NCBI RefSeq assembly: GCF_026341275.1 | Contig: NZ_JAIFZO010000002.1 | Location: forward strand, 7,656,118 to 7,720,117 | Length of the DNA stretch: 64,000 bases | From: Streptomyces ortus | GTDB lineage: Bacteria; Actinomycetota; Actinomycetes; Streptomycetales; Streptomycetaceae | Direction of reading: 5' to 3' | Part shown: positions 17,248-24,510 of the stretch, piece after piece | How the letters are laid out: the number at the start of each line of letters is the position of its first letter | How positions within the stretch are numbered: position 1 is the stretch's first letter | Notes under the pieces: generated by a model | What the model was told of the DNA's origin: nothing | The model's input: only the letters and a program-made list of their open reading frames with translations | The model's database searches: none | Program-made: the position numbers and the translations under genes

Positions 17248-17469
17248 TCAGTCGTCCACGTCGTGCACCCCCGGGGTGACTATCTCGTCCAGCGCCTTTC
17301 GCACGGCCTCGTAGGTGTGTCCGCGCAGCTCGGCCTCGCGTGAGCTGTCCGGATCGCCGGTCCTGAGCTCCTCGCTGCGCGCCTTCCATGTCTGCTCCTC
17401 CCGGCCGGCCCAGGAGCGGGCCCGCTGGATGCGGCGCAGGAGTTCATCGGAGTCCACCACGTCAGTCAT
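17248..17469 (-). CDS. Small helical hypothetical protein
   Basis: 73 aa, highly charged and predicted all-helical (DELLRRIQRARSWAGREEQTW, then HTYEAVRKALDEIV), with an acidic tail. No family recognised. It lies between the ABM gene and the hybrid kinase on the same strand, and its codon usage fits the genome. It could be a small partner of either neighbour, but nothing proves it. Confidence 0.6.
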   Translation of the reverse strand: MTDVVDSDELLRRIQRARSWAGREEQTWKARSEELRTGDPDSSREAELRGHTYEAVRKALDEIVTPGVHDVDD

Positions 17470-17526
17470 GAGATACGGGTACCCACGCGAGCCCGTCCGA
17501 CCCGGGCGCCCCGAAGGTGGGGACTG

Positions 17527-19230
17527 TCAGGCCTCCAGCAGGTCGAGCAGGTCCGCGAGCGGCAGCGGTTTCGCCAGGTGGGCGTCGAATCCGGCCTCGC
17601 GGGACAGCGTACGGTCGGCGCCGCGGCTGAAGCCGGAGACCGCGATGAGACGCGGCGCGACACCCTGGGGGCGTGAGCGCACGGTACGGGCCACCTCGTA
17701 GCCGTCCATGTCGGGCAGTCCGAGATCGCACACGACGACGTCGAAGAGTTGGCTGCCGGTCGCGGTGACGGCGTCCGCGCCCGTGTGGACGACCGTGACG
17801 TGATGCCCCTGGCGGTCCAGCAGCGTGCGGTAGGTCGCGGCGAGATCCGTGTTGTCCTCGACGATCAGGACGGCCAGCTGCTTGCGGCCACGACGAGCCG
17901 TCACGGGCCGGGCCGGCGGCGGGGCGCCGTCGGACGCGGCGAGCGGCAGCAGGGCGGTGAAGGAGGCCCCGGTGCCGGGACCGTCACTGTGCGCGGAGAT
18001 CCGGCCGCCGTGCAGATCGATGATGGTGCGGACCACCGACAGGCCCAGGCCCAGACCCTCGGGGGTCTGCGGTCCGGCCGGCGCGGCCCGCATGAACACC
18101 CCGAACAGCTCCTCGGCCTGCGCGGGGTCGAACCCGATCCCGTCGTCCGTGACGGTGAGCCGGGCCCGCCCCTCCCCGGCCGACAGCTCTATGGCCGTAC
18201 AGCCGCCCGGCAGCGTGTACTTGAGCGCGTTGGACAGCAGATTGGTCAGCACCTGGGCCAGCCGCAGCCGGTCGCCGTCGACGAGCACCGGGCGGTCGGG
18301 CAGCCGTACGTCCAGCACGCGCCCCTCGTGTCCGAACAGGCCCCGGATGTCGGCGCAGGCGCTCTCGACGGCCGAGCGCAGGTCCATCCGCTCGGGCACC
18401 AGTTCCAGCCGTCCGGTCACCGCGCGGGTGCCGTCCAGCAGGTCGTTGCTCATCCGGGCCAGGCTGCCGAGCTGCCGTTCCAGGACGGACAGCGCGGGAT
18501 GGCCGCCGGGCATGTCGAGCCCCAGCAGCTCGGTCGCCGCGGTGGCGGCGGCCAGCGGGTTGCGCAGCTCGTGCGAGAGCGTCGCGATGAACCGGTCCTT
18601 GGCGCGCTGCTCCTCCCGCAGCCGGTGTCCCGCCGCGTCGAGGTCGCCGTTGAGCCGCCGTAACTGCTCGTTGACCTCGCAGATCTCCCGTGCGCGGACG
18701 AAGAGGTCGATCTCCATGCTCTGCGCGCGGGTCCGCGCCTCGGCGGCGGCCTTCTCCTTCTCGTGTCCGGCCCGGCGCACCAGTACGAACTCGGTGACGT
18801 CCTCGACCCGGTGGATGATGTGCGTCACCCGGCCCTCGGGGGCCAGGACCGGGGTGTTGACGGGGCTCCACCAGCGTTCGACGAAGCCGGTGCCGTCGTC
18901 GGTGTCCTCGCCCGCCGGGATGTCGTACCGCTGCAGGGCCATGGTGTCGGTACGCGCCGTGCCCACCACCGTCTCCAGCGAGTGGCGCAGGTTGGCGACG
19001 CCGTCGGCCGCGGGATCGGCCGGGTTGTCGGGGAACACGTCGAAGATGGGGCGGCCGACGATGTCGCGCCCCTGGCCGGTGGCCGCGCGGTAGGCACGGT
19101 TGACCTCGACGATGACGAAGTCGGGCGTCAGGATGAGCAACGGGGAGAGCGCGAAGTCGAAGAGCTGCCGGAAGTCCGGCCCGCTGTGGGGGCCGCCCGG
19201 TGGAACGGTGGACGGACTGGTCGTGGACAC
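17527..19230 (-). CDS. Hybrid PAS histidine kinase with C-terminal receiver
   Basis: 567 aa, cytosolic. A PAS domain occupies about residues 15-135 (LILTPDFVIVEVNRAYRAATG, then WWSPVNTPVLAPEGRVTHIIHRVEDVTE). A coiled-coil linker and the H-box SHELRNPLAA follow. The HATPase_c domain has NLLSNALKYT, DDGIGFDP and GLGLGLSVV. The last 120 residues are a receiver (VCDLGLPDMDG). The GTG start at 19230 sits 8 bases after the stop of the upstream OmpR-type regulator, so the two are one operon. The frame stays open far upstream, but that is a shadow of the regulator gene. Confidence 0.92.
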   Translation of the reverse strand: MSTTSPSTVPPGGPHSGPDFRQLFDFALSPLLILTPDFVIVEVNRAYRAATGQGRDIVGRPIFDVFPDNPADPAADGVANLRHSLETVVGTARTDTMALQRYDIPAGEDTDDGTGFVERWWSPVNTPVLAPEGRVTHIIHRVEDVTEFVLVRRAGHEKEKAAAEARTRAQSMEIDLFVRAREICEVNEQLRRLNGDLDAAGHRLREEQRAKDRFIATLSHELRNPLAAATAATELLGLDMPGGHPALSVLERQLGSLARMSNDLLDGTRAVTGRLELVPERMDLRSAVESACADIRGLFGHEGRVLDVRLPDRPVLVDGDRLRLAQVLTNLLSNALKYTLPGGCTAIELSAGEGRARLTVTDDGIGFDPAQAEELFGVFMRAAPAGPQTPEGLGLGLSVVRTIIDLHGGRISAHSDGPGTGASFTALLPLAASDGAPPPARPVTARRGRKQLAVLIVEDNTDLAATYRTLLDRQGHHVTVVHTGADAVTATGSQLFDVVVCDLGLPDMDGYEVARTVRSRPQGVAPRLIAVSGFSRGADRTLSREAGFDAHLAKPLPLADLLDLLEA

Positions 19231-19238
19231 GGCTGCTC

Positions 19239-19913
19239 TCAGGGGTCGAGGCGGTATCCGTAGCCGCGCACCGTGGTGATCTGCGGGGCGGGCACGGGGA
19301 GTCGGGCGAGTTTCGCGCGCAGCCGGTACACGTGCTCGATCACGGTCGCGGACTGCTGCCAGGACGCGCCCCAGATCTGCTCCAGCAACTGCTCGGCGGA
19401 GAAGACCCGGCCGGGGGCGCGCGCGAGGAGTTCCAGGAGGGCGTACTCCTTGGGACGCAGGGTCAGCGCGACGCCCGTACCGCTGGCCACGCACGCGGCC
19501 GTGTCGACGCGCAGCGAGCCCACGTCGAGGACGGCCGGGATGTCCGGTGGCCGGCATCTGCGGAGCACGGCCCCGATCCGCGCCACCAACTCCCGCTGCG
19601 AGAACGGTTTGACGAGATAGTCGTCCGCGCCGATCTCCAGACCGGCCACCCGGTCCGTCTCGTGGCCGCGTCCGCTGACGACGATCACCGGCAGTCGGCT
19701 GGTGGCCCGCAGGGCCCGCAGCAGTTCGAGTCCGCTGCCGTCGGGAAGCCCCAGATCGAGGACGACCAGATCCACCCCGCCGTTGTGCATGACGGCCTTG
19801 CCGCCCCGGGCGTCCATCGCCCAGGTGACCGTGAAACCCTCGCGCTCCAGATAGGAACGGCACATCAGTGCGAAGTCGGTGTCGTCGTCGATCAGCGCGA
19901 GATGTGGACGCAA
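19239..19913 (-). CDS. OmpR-family response regulator
   Basis: 224 aa. The receiver has acidic pocket DDD at 9-11, phospho-acceptor Asp53 (VLDLGLPDG) and the Lys of VKPFS. The winged-helix domain ends with TTVRGYGYRLDP, the standard OmpR/PhoB C-terminus. It is the first gene of an operon with the hybrid PAS kinase 8 bases downstream. Its targets are not evident. The 278-base gap to the divergent STAS gene should contain its promoter. Confidence 0.95.
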   Translation of the reverse strand: MRPHLALIDDDTDFALMCRSYLEREGFTVTWAMDARGGKAVMHNGGVDLVVLDLGLPDGSGLELLRALRATSRLPVIVVSGRGHETDRVAGLEIGADDYLVKPFSQRELVARIGAVLRRCRPPDIPAVLDVGSLRVDTAACVASGTGVALTLRPKEYALLELLARAPGRVFSAEQLLEQIWGASWQQSATVIEHVYRLRAKLARLPVPAPQITTVRGYGYRLDP

Positions 19914-20191
19914 CTGTCACCACCCGGCCCTACTGCCGCCCGCTCGTTGTCTCGCCGGTGAGCGGGCGTTGATGCCCCGACCATGTGGCGAAGGTAGAAC
20001 AGTAGGTACCCGCGGTTCAAGGGGGAGCCGACACGGGGGAGTTCCGGCACGGGCCCGTGCGGCGCGGGGAGGACACGCACCGCCGCACCGGTCCGGGCCG
20101 GAACAGGGCCGTCGACGGGGGACGCCGAACGGCCCGCCCAACGCCGGGGACACACGGCGCGCGCACGGGAACGAGGCGGAACGGCTTGCAC

Positions 20192-20569
20192 ATGGACAGA
20201 TCGAAGCCCGTCGGCAGGGCTTCGTGGCCACCGCCCGCCGGACACTCCGAGATGTACGACGGAACCGGTCCGATCGTCGTGGAACTGCACGGCGACATCG
20301 ACCTGGCCTGCGCGGTCCGGCTACGCACCTGGCTGGACTCGGTGGTCGCGCTGCGTGCCCCGGCCTACGTCATCGACCTGCGCGCCGTCTCCTTCGTGGA
20401 CAGCACCGGCCTGAACCTGCTCGTACGTTTCCGCCGGCGGGCCCTGACCCGGAAGGCGACCGTGGGCGTACTGTGCCGGTCCGAGACCCTGCGGCTGGTC
20501 CGCGCCCACGGCACCGAGGACGTCCTGCGCCCCGTCACCACGTTCGACGAGGCGGTGGCCCAGGTGTGA
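20192..20569 (+). CDS. STAS-domain anti-sigma-factor antagonist
   Basis: 125 aa. The STAS core is complete: IVVELHGDIDLACAVRLRTWL, VIDLRAVSFVDSTGLNLL (Ser or Thr in DST as the phosphorylation site), then VGVLCRSETLRLVRAHG. Such proteins release a SigB-type sigma factor by binding its anti-sigma kinase when dephosphorylated. No kinase gene adjoins. The start at 20192 is provisional, with a weak GAGGCGG about 12 bases upstream; an ATG at 20252 would remove 20 residues and keep the domain. A clean terminator follows. Confidence 0.85.
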   Translation: MDRSKPVGRASWPPPAGHSEMYDGTGPIVVELHGDIDLACAVRLRTWLDSVVALRAPAYVIDLRAVSFVDSTGLNLLVRFRRRALTRKATVGVLCRSETLRLVRAHGTEDVLRPVTTFDEAVAQV

Positions 20570-20576
20570 CGGAGCG

Positions 20577-20607
20577 TCGGGGAACGGTCATGACGACCGT
20601 TCCCCGA
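20577..20607. terminator. Bidirectional terminator
   Basis: A perfect 13-bp stem TCGGGGAACGGTC with a 5-base loop lies between the convergent STAS gene and the small secreted-protein gene. Confidence 0.85.
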
Positions 20608-20625
20608 ACGCGGCGCTACGGTCCG

Positions 20626-20907
20626 TCAGCGCCCGAAGTGGTGACCGCCGTCGTGGTGACCGCCACCGTACTCGGAGCCCCGGTTCTCGCCCTCCCAGTG
20701 GGACGCCGCACAGCCGTCGCCGTAGTAGGCGTGGCCGTCACCCGCGCCGGAGAACACGCCGCACGCGCGGAAGTCGCCCTCGTAGCGGCTGTCGTTGCGG
20801 CCATCGTTGTGGCGCTCGTCGTGGTCGTCGGCGATGGCCGCGCCGGCACTGCCCAGGATCGCGGTCGCGGCGAAGACGCCGGCGGCAAGGATGGTACGCA
20901 CACGCAT
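20626..20907 (-). CDS. Small secreted His/Gly-rich protein
   Basis: 93 aa with a clear Sec signal peptide (VRTILAAGVFAATAILGSAGAAIA, cleavage about residue 26). The mature 67 residues are rich in Asp, Asn, Gly and His, with only two Cys (in ACGVF and DGCAAS) and a C-terminus with two HH pairs. GGGAG lies 5 bases before the ATG. The Cys pair and His tail suggest a small disulphide-bonded, possibly metal-binding, surface peptide. This is inference; no family recognised. Confidence 0.8.
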   Translation of the reverse strand: MRVRTILAAGVFAATAILGSAGAAIADDHDERHNDGRNDSRYEGDFRACGVFSGAGDGHAYYGDGCAASHWEGENRGSEYGGGHHDGGHHFGR

Positions 20908-21157
20908 GATTGCTCCCTGATGGAGAGGTGATGGACGGATGAGCGGGAGATCCGGCCACGCGATCGCGTGACCTCGCCGCTCCTACAGCCATGCTCGGGG
21001 CGGGGAGTGCCGTCGGCGAGCGTTCATCACCCAAACGTGGGCGCCCCGGCGGAGCGGGAAGCCCCTCCACCCGTGAACGAGCAGGTCAACAGGGGTGCGC
21101 CGGTCGGTTTCGGCCATGCGTGGGTTAGGGTCGTGACCTTGATCGGCCCTGTGCGCG

Positions 21158-21187
21158 ATCGACCGTACGTATATCGACCGTACGTAT
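21158..21187. promoter_or_regulatory. Perfect 15-bp tandem repeat in an acetyltransferase promoter
   Basis: ATCGACCGTACGTAT occurs twice back to back, ending 15 bases before the start of the acetyltransferase gene. Each copy contains the palindrome TACGTA. The 15-base period puts the two sites about 1.4 turns apart. It could be an operator or a tandem duplication in the 5' leader. Confidence 0.5.
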
Positions 21188-21202
21188 CACGAGGAGAAGA
21201 AC

Positions 21203-21511
21203 ATGGCGGTGGAGGTGAGCGACGCGCCAGGCGCGCGTCGCTACGAGGCCCGGCTCGACGGATCGTCCGAGGTCGCCGGCTACGCGGACTACATCCGCAC
21301 GACGGAACTCATCGCGTTCGTGCACACCGAGGTGAGCCCGGAGTGCGAGGGCAAGGGCGTCGGCTCCGCGCTGGTCCGGGTCTCCCTCGACGAGGCGCGC
21401 GCCGCCGGCCTGCGGGTGCTGGCCACCTGCCCCTTCTACGCCGGCTGGATCGCCCGCCACCCCGAGTACGGCGACCTGCTCTACCAGGCCCGCAGCAAGG
21501 TCAGCGACTGA
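21203..21511 (+). CDS. GNAT-like N-acetyltransferase (YjdJ/Acetyltransf_CG type)
   Basis: 102 aa, the short form of the GNAT fold. It has VAGYADYIRTTELIAFVHTEV, the acetyl-CoA loop ECEGKGVGSALV, then LRVLATCPFYAGWIARHPEY with the Cys typical of this subgroup (PF14542-like). It transfers acetyl groups to an unknown amine substrate. GAGGAGAA precedes the ATG by 4-5 bases. It stands alone, with a tandem 15-bp repeat just upstream. Confidence 0.9.
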   Translation: MAVEVSDAPGARRYEARLDGSSEVAGYADYIRTTELIAFVHTEVSPECEGKGVGSALVRVSLDEARAAGLRVLATCPFYAGWIARHPEYGDLLYQARSKVSD

Positions 21512-21533
21512 GCGGGACCGGGGGAGGGGCCCG

Positions 21534-22562
21534 CTATCCCTGGTGTGCCGACGGCCGCCAGCCCAGTGCCGGGCCGAGCCGGGTGGCGATGTCGGTGAGG
21601 ATCTGTACGTGGTCCGCGTGCTCGAAGGTGAAGGGCAGCGCGAACGCGACCTCGTCGATCTCCCGGAACGCCGCCTGGGCATACAGCAGTTCCGCGATCT
21701 CGGCGGAGGTCCCGACGAGATCCGGCGCGAACATCAGACGCGCGGGACCCTGCGGCGTCGCGGTCCGCGGGGTCCGCTTCTCGGCGTACGCCTCGTACTT
21801 CGCGCGCTGCTCGGCCGACGCGCTGTCGGTGGGGATGACGACGAGACCCTGGGAGACACGGGCGCGCTCCCCGTCGGGGTGCCCGGCACGGAAGGCCCGT
21901 ACGTGGGACAGCTGGATCTCGGCGAAGTCCTCGGACTCCTCCGCTTTGACGACACTGCTGGTCAGGAAGTTCATGCCGTGCTCACCCGCCCACCGGGCCG
22001 ACCGCAGGCTGCCGCCGCCGTACCAGAGCCGGCTGCCCAGACCCGCGGCGTGCGGCTGGACCCGGTCGGAGAACACCTCGAACCCCTCGACCCCGCTGAA
22101 GTCGGTGACCGGCTTGCCGCGGACGAAGTCCAGCAGCCGTGACACCCGGTCGAGGCCGAAGTCCTCGGACTCGGCCGTGTCCGGGTACAGCGCGTCCTTG
22201 ACCTGGTCGAAGTGCGTCGGCGGTCCGACGCTGACACCCGGATTGAGGCGGCCCCCGGACAGGAGGTCGACCGTGGCCAGGTCCTCGGCGAGGCGCAGCG
22301 GATTCTCCCAGCCCAGCGGGATGACCGCGGTGCCCAGCTCGATCCGGGTGGTGCGCTGCGAGGCCGCGGCGAGGACGGCCACGGGGGAGGAGATCCCGTA
22401 CTGGAGGTGGCGGTGGCGCAGCCACGCGCTGTCGAAGCCCAGCCGCTCGCCCAGTTCGATGATCTCCAGCGTGGACTCGTGGCCCGCGCGGGGGTCGGCC
22501 TCGTCGAACAGGCCGATGGTCAGGAAGCCCAGCTTCCGCAACGGTCGGGTGGGCGGCGGCAC
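21534..22562 (-). CDS. LLM-class flavin-dependent oxidoreductase
   Basis: 342 aa, luciferase-like TIM barrel. Typical blocks are LGFDSAWLRHRH, RIELGTAVIPLGWENPLRLAEDLATVDLLSGGRLNPGVSVG and LWYGGGSLRSARWAGEHGMNFL. It uses FMN or F420 as cofactor; the substrate is unknown. The start is GTG with GGAGG 4-5 bases upstream. The stop is 22 bases from that of the convergent acetyltransferase. The next gene upstream (DUF5997) is on the same strand with a 73-base gap. Confidence 0.92.
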   Translation of the reverse strand: MPPPTRPLRKLGFLTIGLFDEADPRAGHESTLEIIELGERLGFDSAWLRHRHLQYGISSPVAVLAAASQRTTRIELGTAVIPLGWENPLRLAEDLATVDLLSGGRLNPGVSVGPPTHFDQVKDALYPDTAESEDFGLDRVSRLLDFVRGKPVTDFSGVEGFEVFSDRVQPHAAGLGSRLWYGGGSLRSARWAGEHGMNFLTSSVVKAEESEDFAEIQLSHVRAFRAGHPDGERARVSQGLVVIPTDSASAEQRAKYEAYAEKRTPRTATPQGPARLMFAPDLVGTSAEIAELLYAQAAFREIDEVAFALPFTFEHADHVQILTDIATRLGPALGWRPSAHQG

Positions 22563-22635
22563 GGGGCTCCTCCGGTGTCCGGCACGAGGTGTACTGCTCC
22601 TGGGCGGTGGCTACTGCACCGCTGCGGGCCGACCG

Positions 22636-23022
22636 CTACCGCTCGGCCTTCTTGTCCTTGAGGTCCTTGACGCGCGCCGTCTCCTTGCGGACCTCGGCCT
22701 GCGTGGCGCGCTCCTTCCGCAGCCACTCCGGGGAGTCCGCCTTCAACGCCTCGATCTCGTCCGTGGTGAGGGCGTCGGTCACCCCGCCGCGGGCGAGCCC
22801 CGAGATGGACACGCCGAGCTTGGCGGCGACCACCGGCCGGGGGTGCGGCCCGGTGCGCCGCAGCTCCCGCAGCCACTCGGGCGGCTCGGCCTGGAGCGCG
22901 GCGAGCTCGGAGCGCGAGACGACACCTTCCTGGAATTCGGCGGGTGTGGCCTCTAGGTACACACCCAGCTTCTTCGCCGCGGTCGCGGGCTTCATCGTCT
23001 GGGTGTTCTCGTGCGACGTCAT
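22636..23022 (-). CDS. DUF5997 protein with internal duplication
   Basis: 128 aa. The sequence falls into two halves: AAKKLGVYLEATPAEFQEG...VSRSELAALQAEPPEWLREL and VAAKLGVSISGLARGG...LTTDEIEALKADSPEWLRKE. Each half has a short HTH-like A-x-x-LGV helix pair and ends in ALxA-x-x-PEWLR. The C-terminus is a Lys-rich helix. This matches what I know as DUF5997, a conserved actinobacterial protein of unknown role. It is divergent from a LysR-effector-domain gene that lacks its own DNA-binding domain. The start ATG is 7 bases from a TACCCT -10 box, so the message is probably leaderless. Confidence 0.85.
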   Translation of the reverse strand: MTSHENTQTMKPATAAKKLGVYLEATPAEFQEGVVSRSELAALQAEPPEWLRELRRTGPHPRPVVAAKLGVSISGLARGGVTDALTTDEIEALKADSPEWLRKERATQAEVRKETARVKDLKDKKAER

Positions 23023-23080
23023 ACGGTCAAGGGTATCGAGCATGTGAACCAGCGCCGACCACGACGGGTAACCTGGCCAG
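23023..23080. promoter_or_regulatory. Back-to-back leaderless promoters of DUF5997 and the LysR-type protein
   Basis: Only 58 bases separate the two starts. On the plus strand TAACCT (23069-23074) ends 6 bases before the GTG. On the minus strand TACCCT ends 7 bases before the ATG. Both spacings fit leaderless transcripts, so the two genes share one short bidirectional promoter. Confidence 0.55.
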
Positions 23081-23833
23081 GTGACAGGCTCGGAAGAATC
23101 CCCTTCGTTCCGGCTCGCGTATGTCCCGGGAGTGACGCCCAGCAAGTGGGTGCGGATCTGGAACGAGCGGCTGCCCGACGTTCCCCTGACGCTCCACGCG
23201 ATGTCCGTCGGCGAGGCCTTCGACGCGCTGCGGGGCGGCGACGCCGACGCGGGTCTGCTCCGGCTCCCGGTCGACGGTACGGACCTCAGCGCGATCCCCC
23301 TCTACGCCGAGACCACGGTGGTCGTCGTCCCCAAGGACCATGTCGTGGCCGCGGTGGACGAGGTGAGCGCCGAGGACCTGGCGGACGACATCGTGCTGCA
23401 CCCCCTCGACGACACCCTCGACTGGGAGCGCCTGCCGGGCCGGCCCGCGATCGAGCGCCCCGCCACGACGGCCGACGCGGTGGACCTGGTGGCGGCGGGT
23501 GTGGGACTCCTCGTCGTTCCGCAGTCGATCGCCCGCCTCCACCACCGCAAGGACCTCACGTACCGGCCGGTGACGGACGCCCCCGAGTCGCGGGTGGCCC
23601 TGTCGTGGCCGGAGGACCGGACCACCGATCTGGTGGAGGACTTCATCGGCATCGTCCGGGGCCGGACCGTCAACAGCTCACGCGGCCGTACACAGCCGCC
23701 CGCGGAGCCGAAGGCCGCTCGCCCTGCCGCCAAGGCCACTCCCCGGCGCAAGCCGGCCGCGGGCAGGCCCCAGGGTGCCAAGAGCACGAAGAACACCAAG
23801 GGCGCCAAGCGAGGTAAGCCCCGCGGGCGCTGA
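23081..23833 (+). CDS. LysR-type effector (substrate-binding) domain protein without HTH
   Basis: 250 aa. Residues about 8-200 form a periplasmic-binding-protein-like fold: FRLAYVPGVTPSKWVRIWNERLPDVPLTLH, VPKDHVVAA, DAVDLVAAGVGLLVVPQSIARLHH. This is the LysR effector domain, but the usual N-terminal winged helix is absent; the gene starts directly at the effector domain. The C-terminal 50 residues are a Lys/Arg/Ala/Pro tail. It starts with GTG, probably leaderless. Its divergent partner is the DUF5997 gene. I infer that it acts as a ligand sensor for a separate DNA-binding partner, or binds nucleic acid through the basic tail. Confidence 0.85.
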   Translation: MTGSEESPSFRLAYVPGVTPSKWVRIWNERLPDVPLTLHAMSVGEAFDALRGGDADAGLLRLPVDGTDLSAIPLYAETTVVVVPKDHVVAAVDEVSAEDLADDIVLHPLDDTLDWERLPGRPAIERPATTADAVDLVAAGVGLLVVPQSIARLHHRKDLTYRPVTDAPESRVALSWPEDRTTDLVEDFIGIVRGRTVNSSRGRTQPPAEPKAARPAAKATPRRKPAAGRPQGAKSTKNTKGAKRGKPRGR

Positions 23834-23865
23834 GCACGCACCCGGCGCCCACCGGACCCGCGGGT

Positions 23866-24474
23866 TCACGCACTGTCGTCCGTGTCGCGTACGAGCCCGG
23901 CCACGTGGTCGGTGATCGTGTCGAGGATGTCCGCCCACGCCGAGTCGTCGCCGAGCACCAGGAAGTTGAGGGTCAGCCCGTCGGTCATGGCGGCCAGATA
24001 GCGGGCCAGCACGGGGACGGGCACGCGCAGCACGAAGTCCATGTCACGGCTGAGCTGTTCGATCAGTTCCGCGTAGGTGGCGGAGTACAGCTCGTACTGC
24101 CGCCGGGCCAACTGCTCGAATCCCGGCTGGCGCAGGGCGTACTGGGTCAGTTCGTAGGTGAGCATGTGCTCGCCGGGGTGGGCGGACACATGGTCCCAGT
24201 AGGCCCGGAAGCCCGCCGCGACGGTCTCCCGCAGGGTCGCCCGCGGCCGGATCGCCTCGCGTACCACCGCGACGGAGTGACCGGTGATCGTCTCGATGAC
24301 GGCCTCGATCAGCGCCTGCTTGGAGTCGAAGCAGTAGTGGAAGACGCTCAGTGACACGCCCGCCTCGGCCGCGATGGACCGGGTCGTCGTCCTGGCGACG
24401 CCGTCCCGGGTCATCGCACGGATGGCCGCCTCGGTGAGCTGACGGCGCCGCTCGGCCGACGGCATCCGTGCCAT
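23866..24474 (-). CDS. TetR-family regulator (BetI-like)
   Basis: 202 aa. The N-terminal HTH is standard (LTEAAIRAMTRDGVARTTTRSIAAEAGVSLSVFHYCFDSKQALIEAV). The C-terminal ligand domain has an EHMLTYELTQYALRQPG block often seen in TetR_C_6/BetI-like regulators. It lies 36 bases after the secreted discoidin hydrolase on the same strand, so the two are probably one operon. The stop is close to that of the convergent LysR-type protein. Confidence 0.92.
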   Translation of the reverse strand: MARMPSAERRRQLTEAAIRAMTRDGVARTTTRSIAAEAGVSLSVFHYCFDSKQALIEAVIETITGHSVAVVREAIRPRATLRETVAAGFRAYWDHVSAHPGEHMLTYELTQYALRQPGFEQLARRQYELYSATYAELIEQLSRDMDFVLRVPVPVLARYLAAMTDGLTLNFLVLGDDSAWADILDTITDHVAGLVRDTDDSA

Positions 24475-24510
24475 GAGATCCCTTTCGCGCCCGCTCGTCC
24501 CGGGTGGCCG

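Noticed and set aside
17527..19923. Single 798-aa hybrid kinase reading from 19923
   Set aside because: The first 230 residues are a shadow of the OmpR-type regulator gene. A GTG at 19230, 8 bases after that gene's stop, starts a complete PAS kinase.
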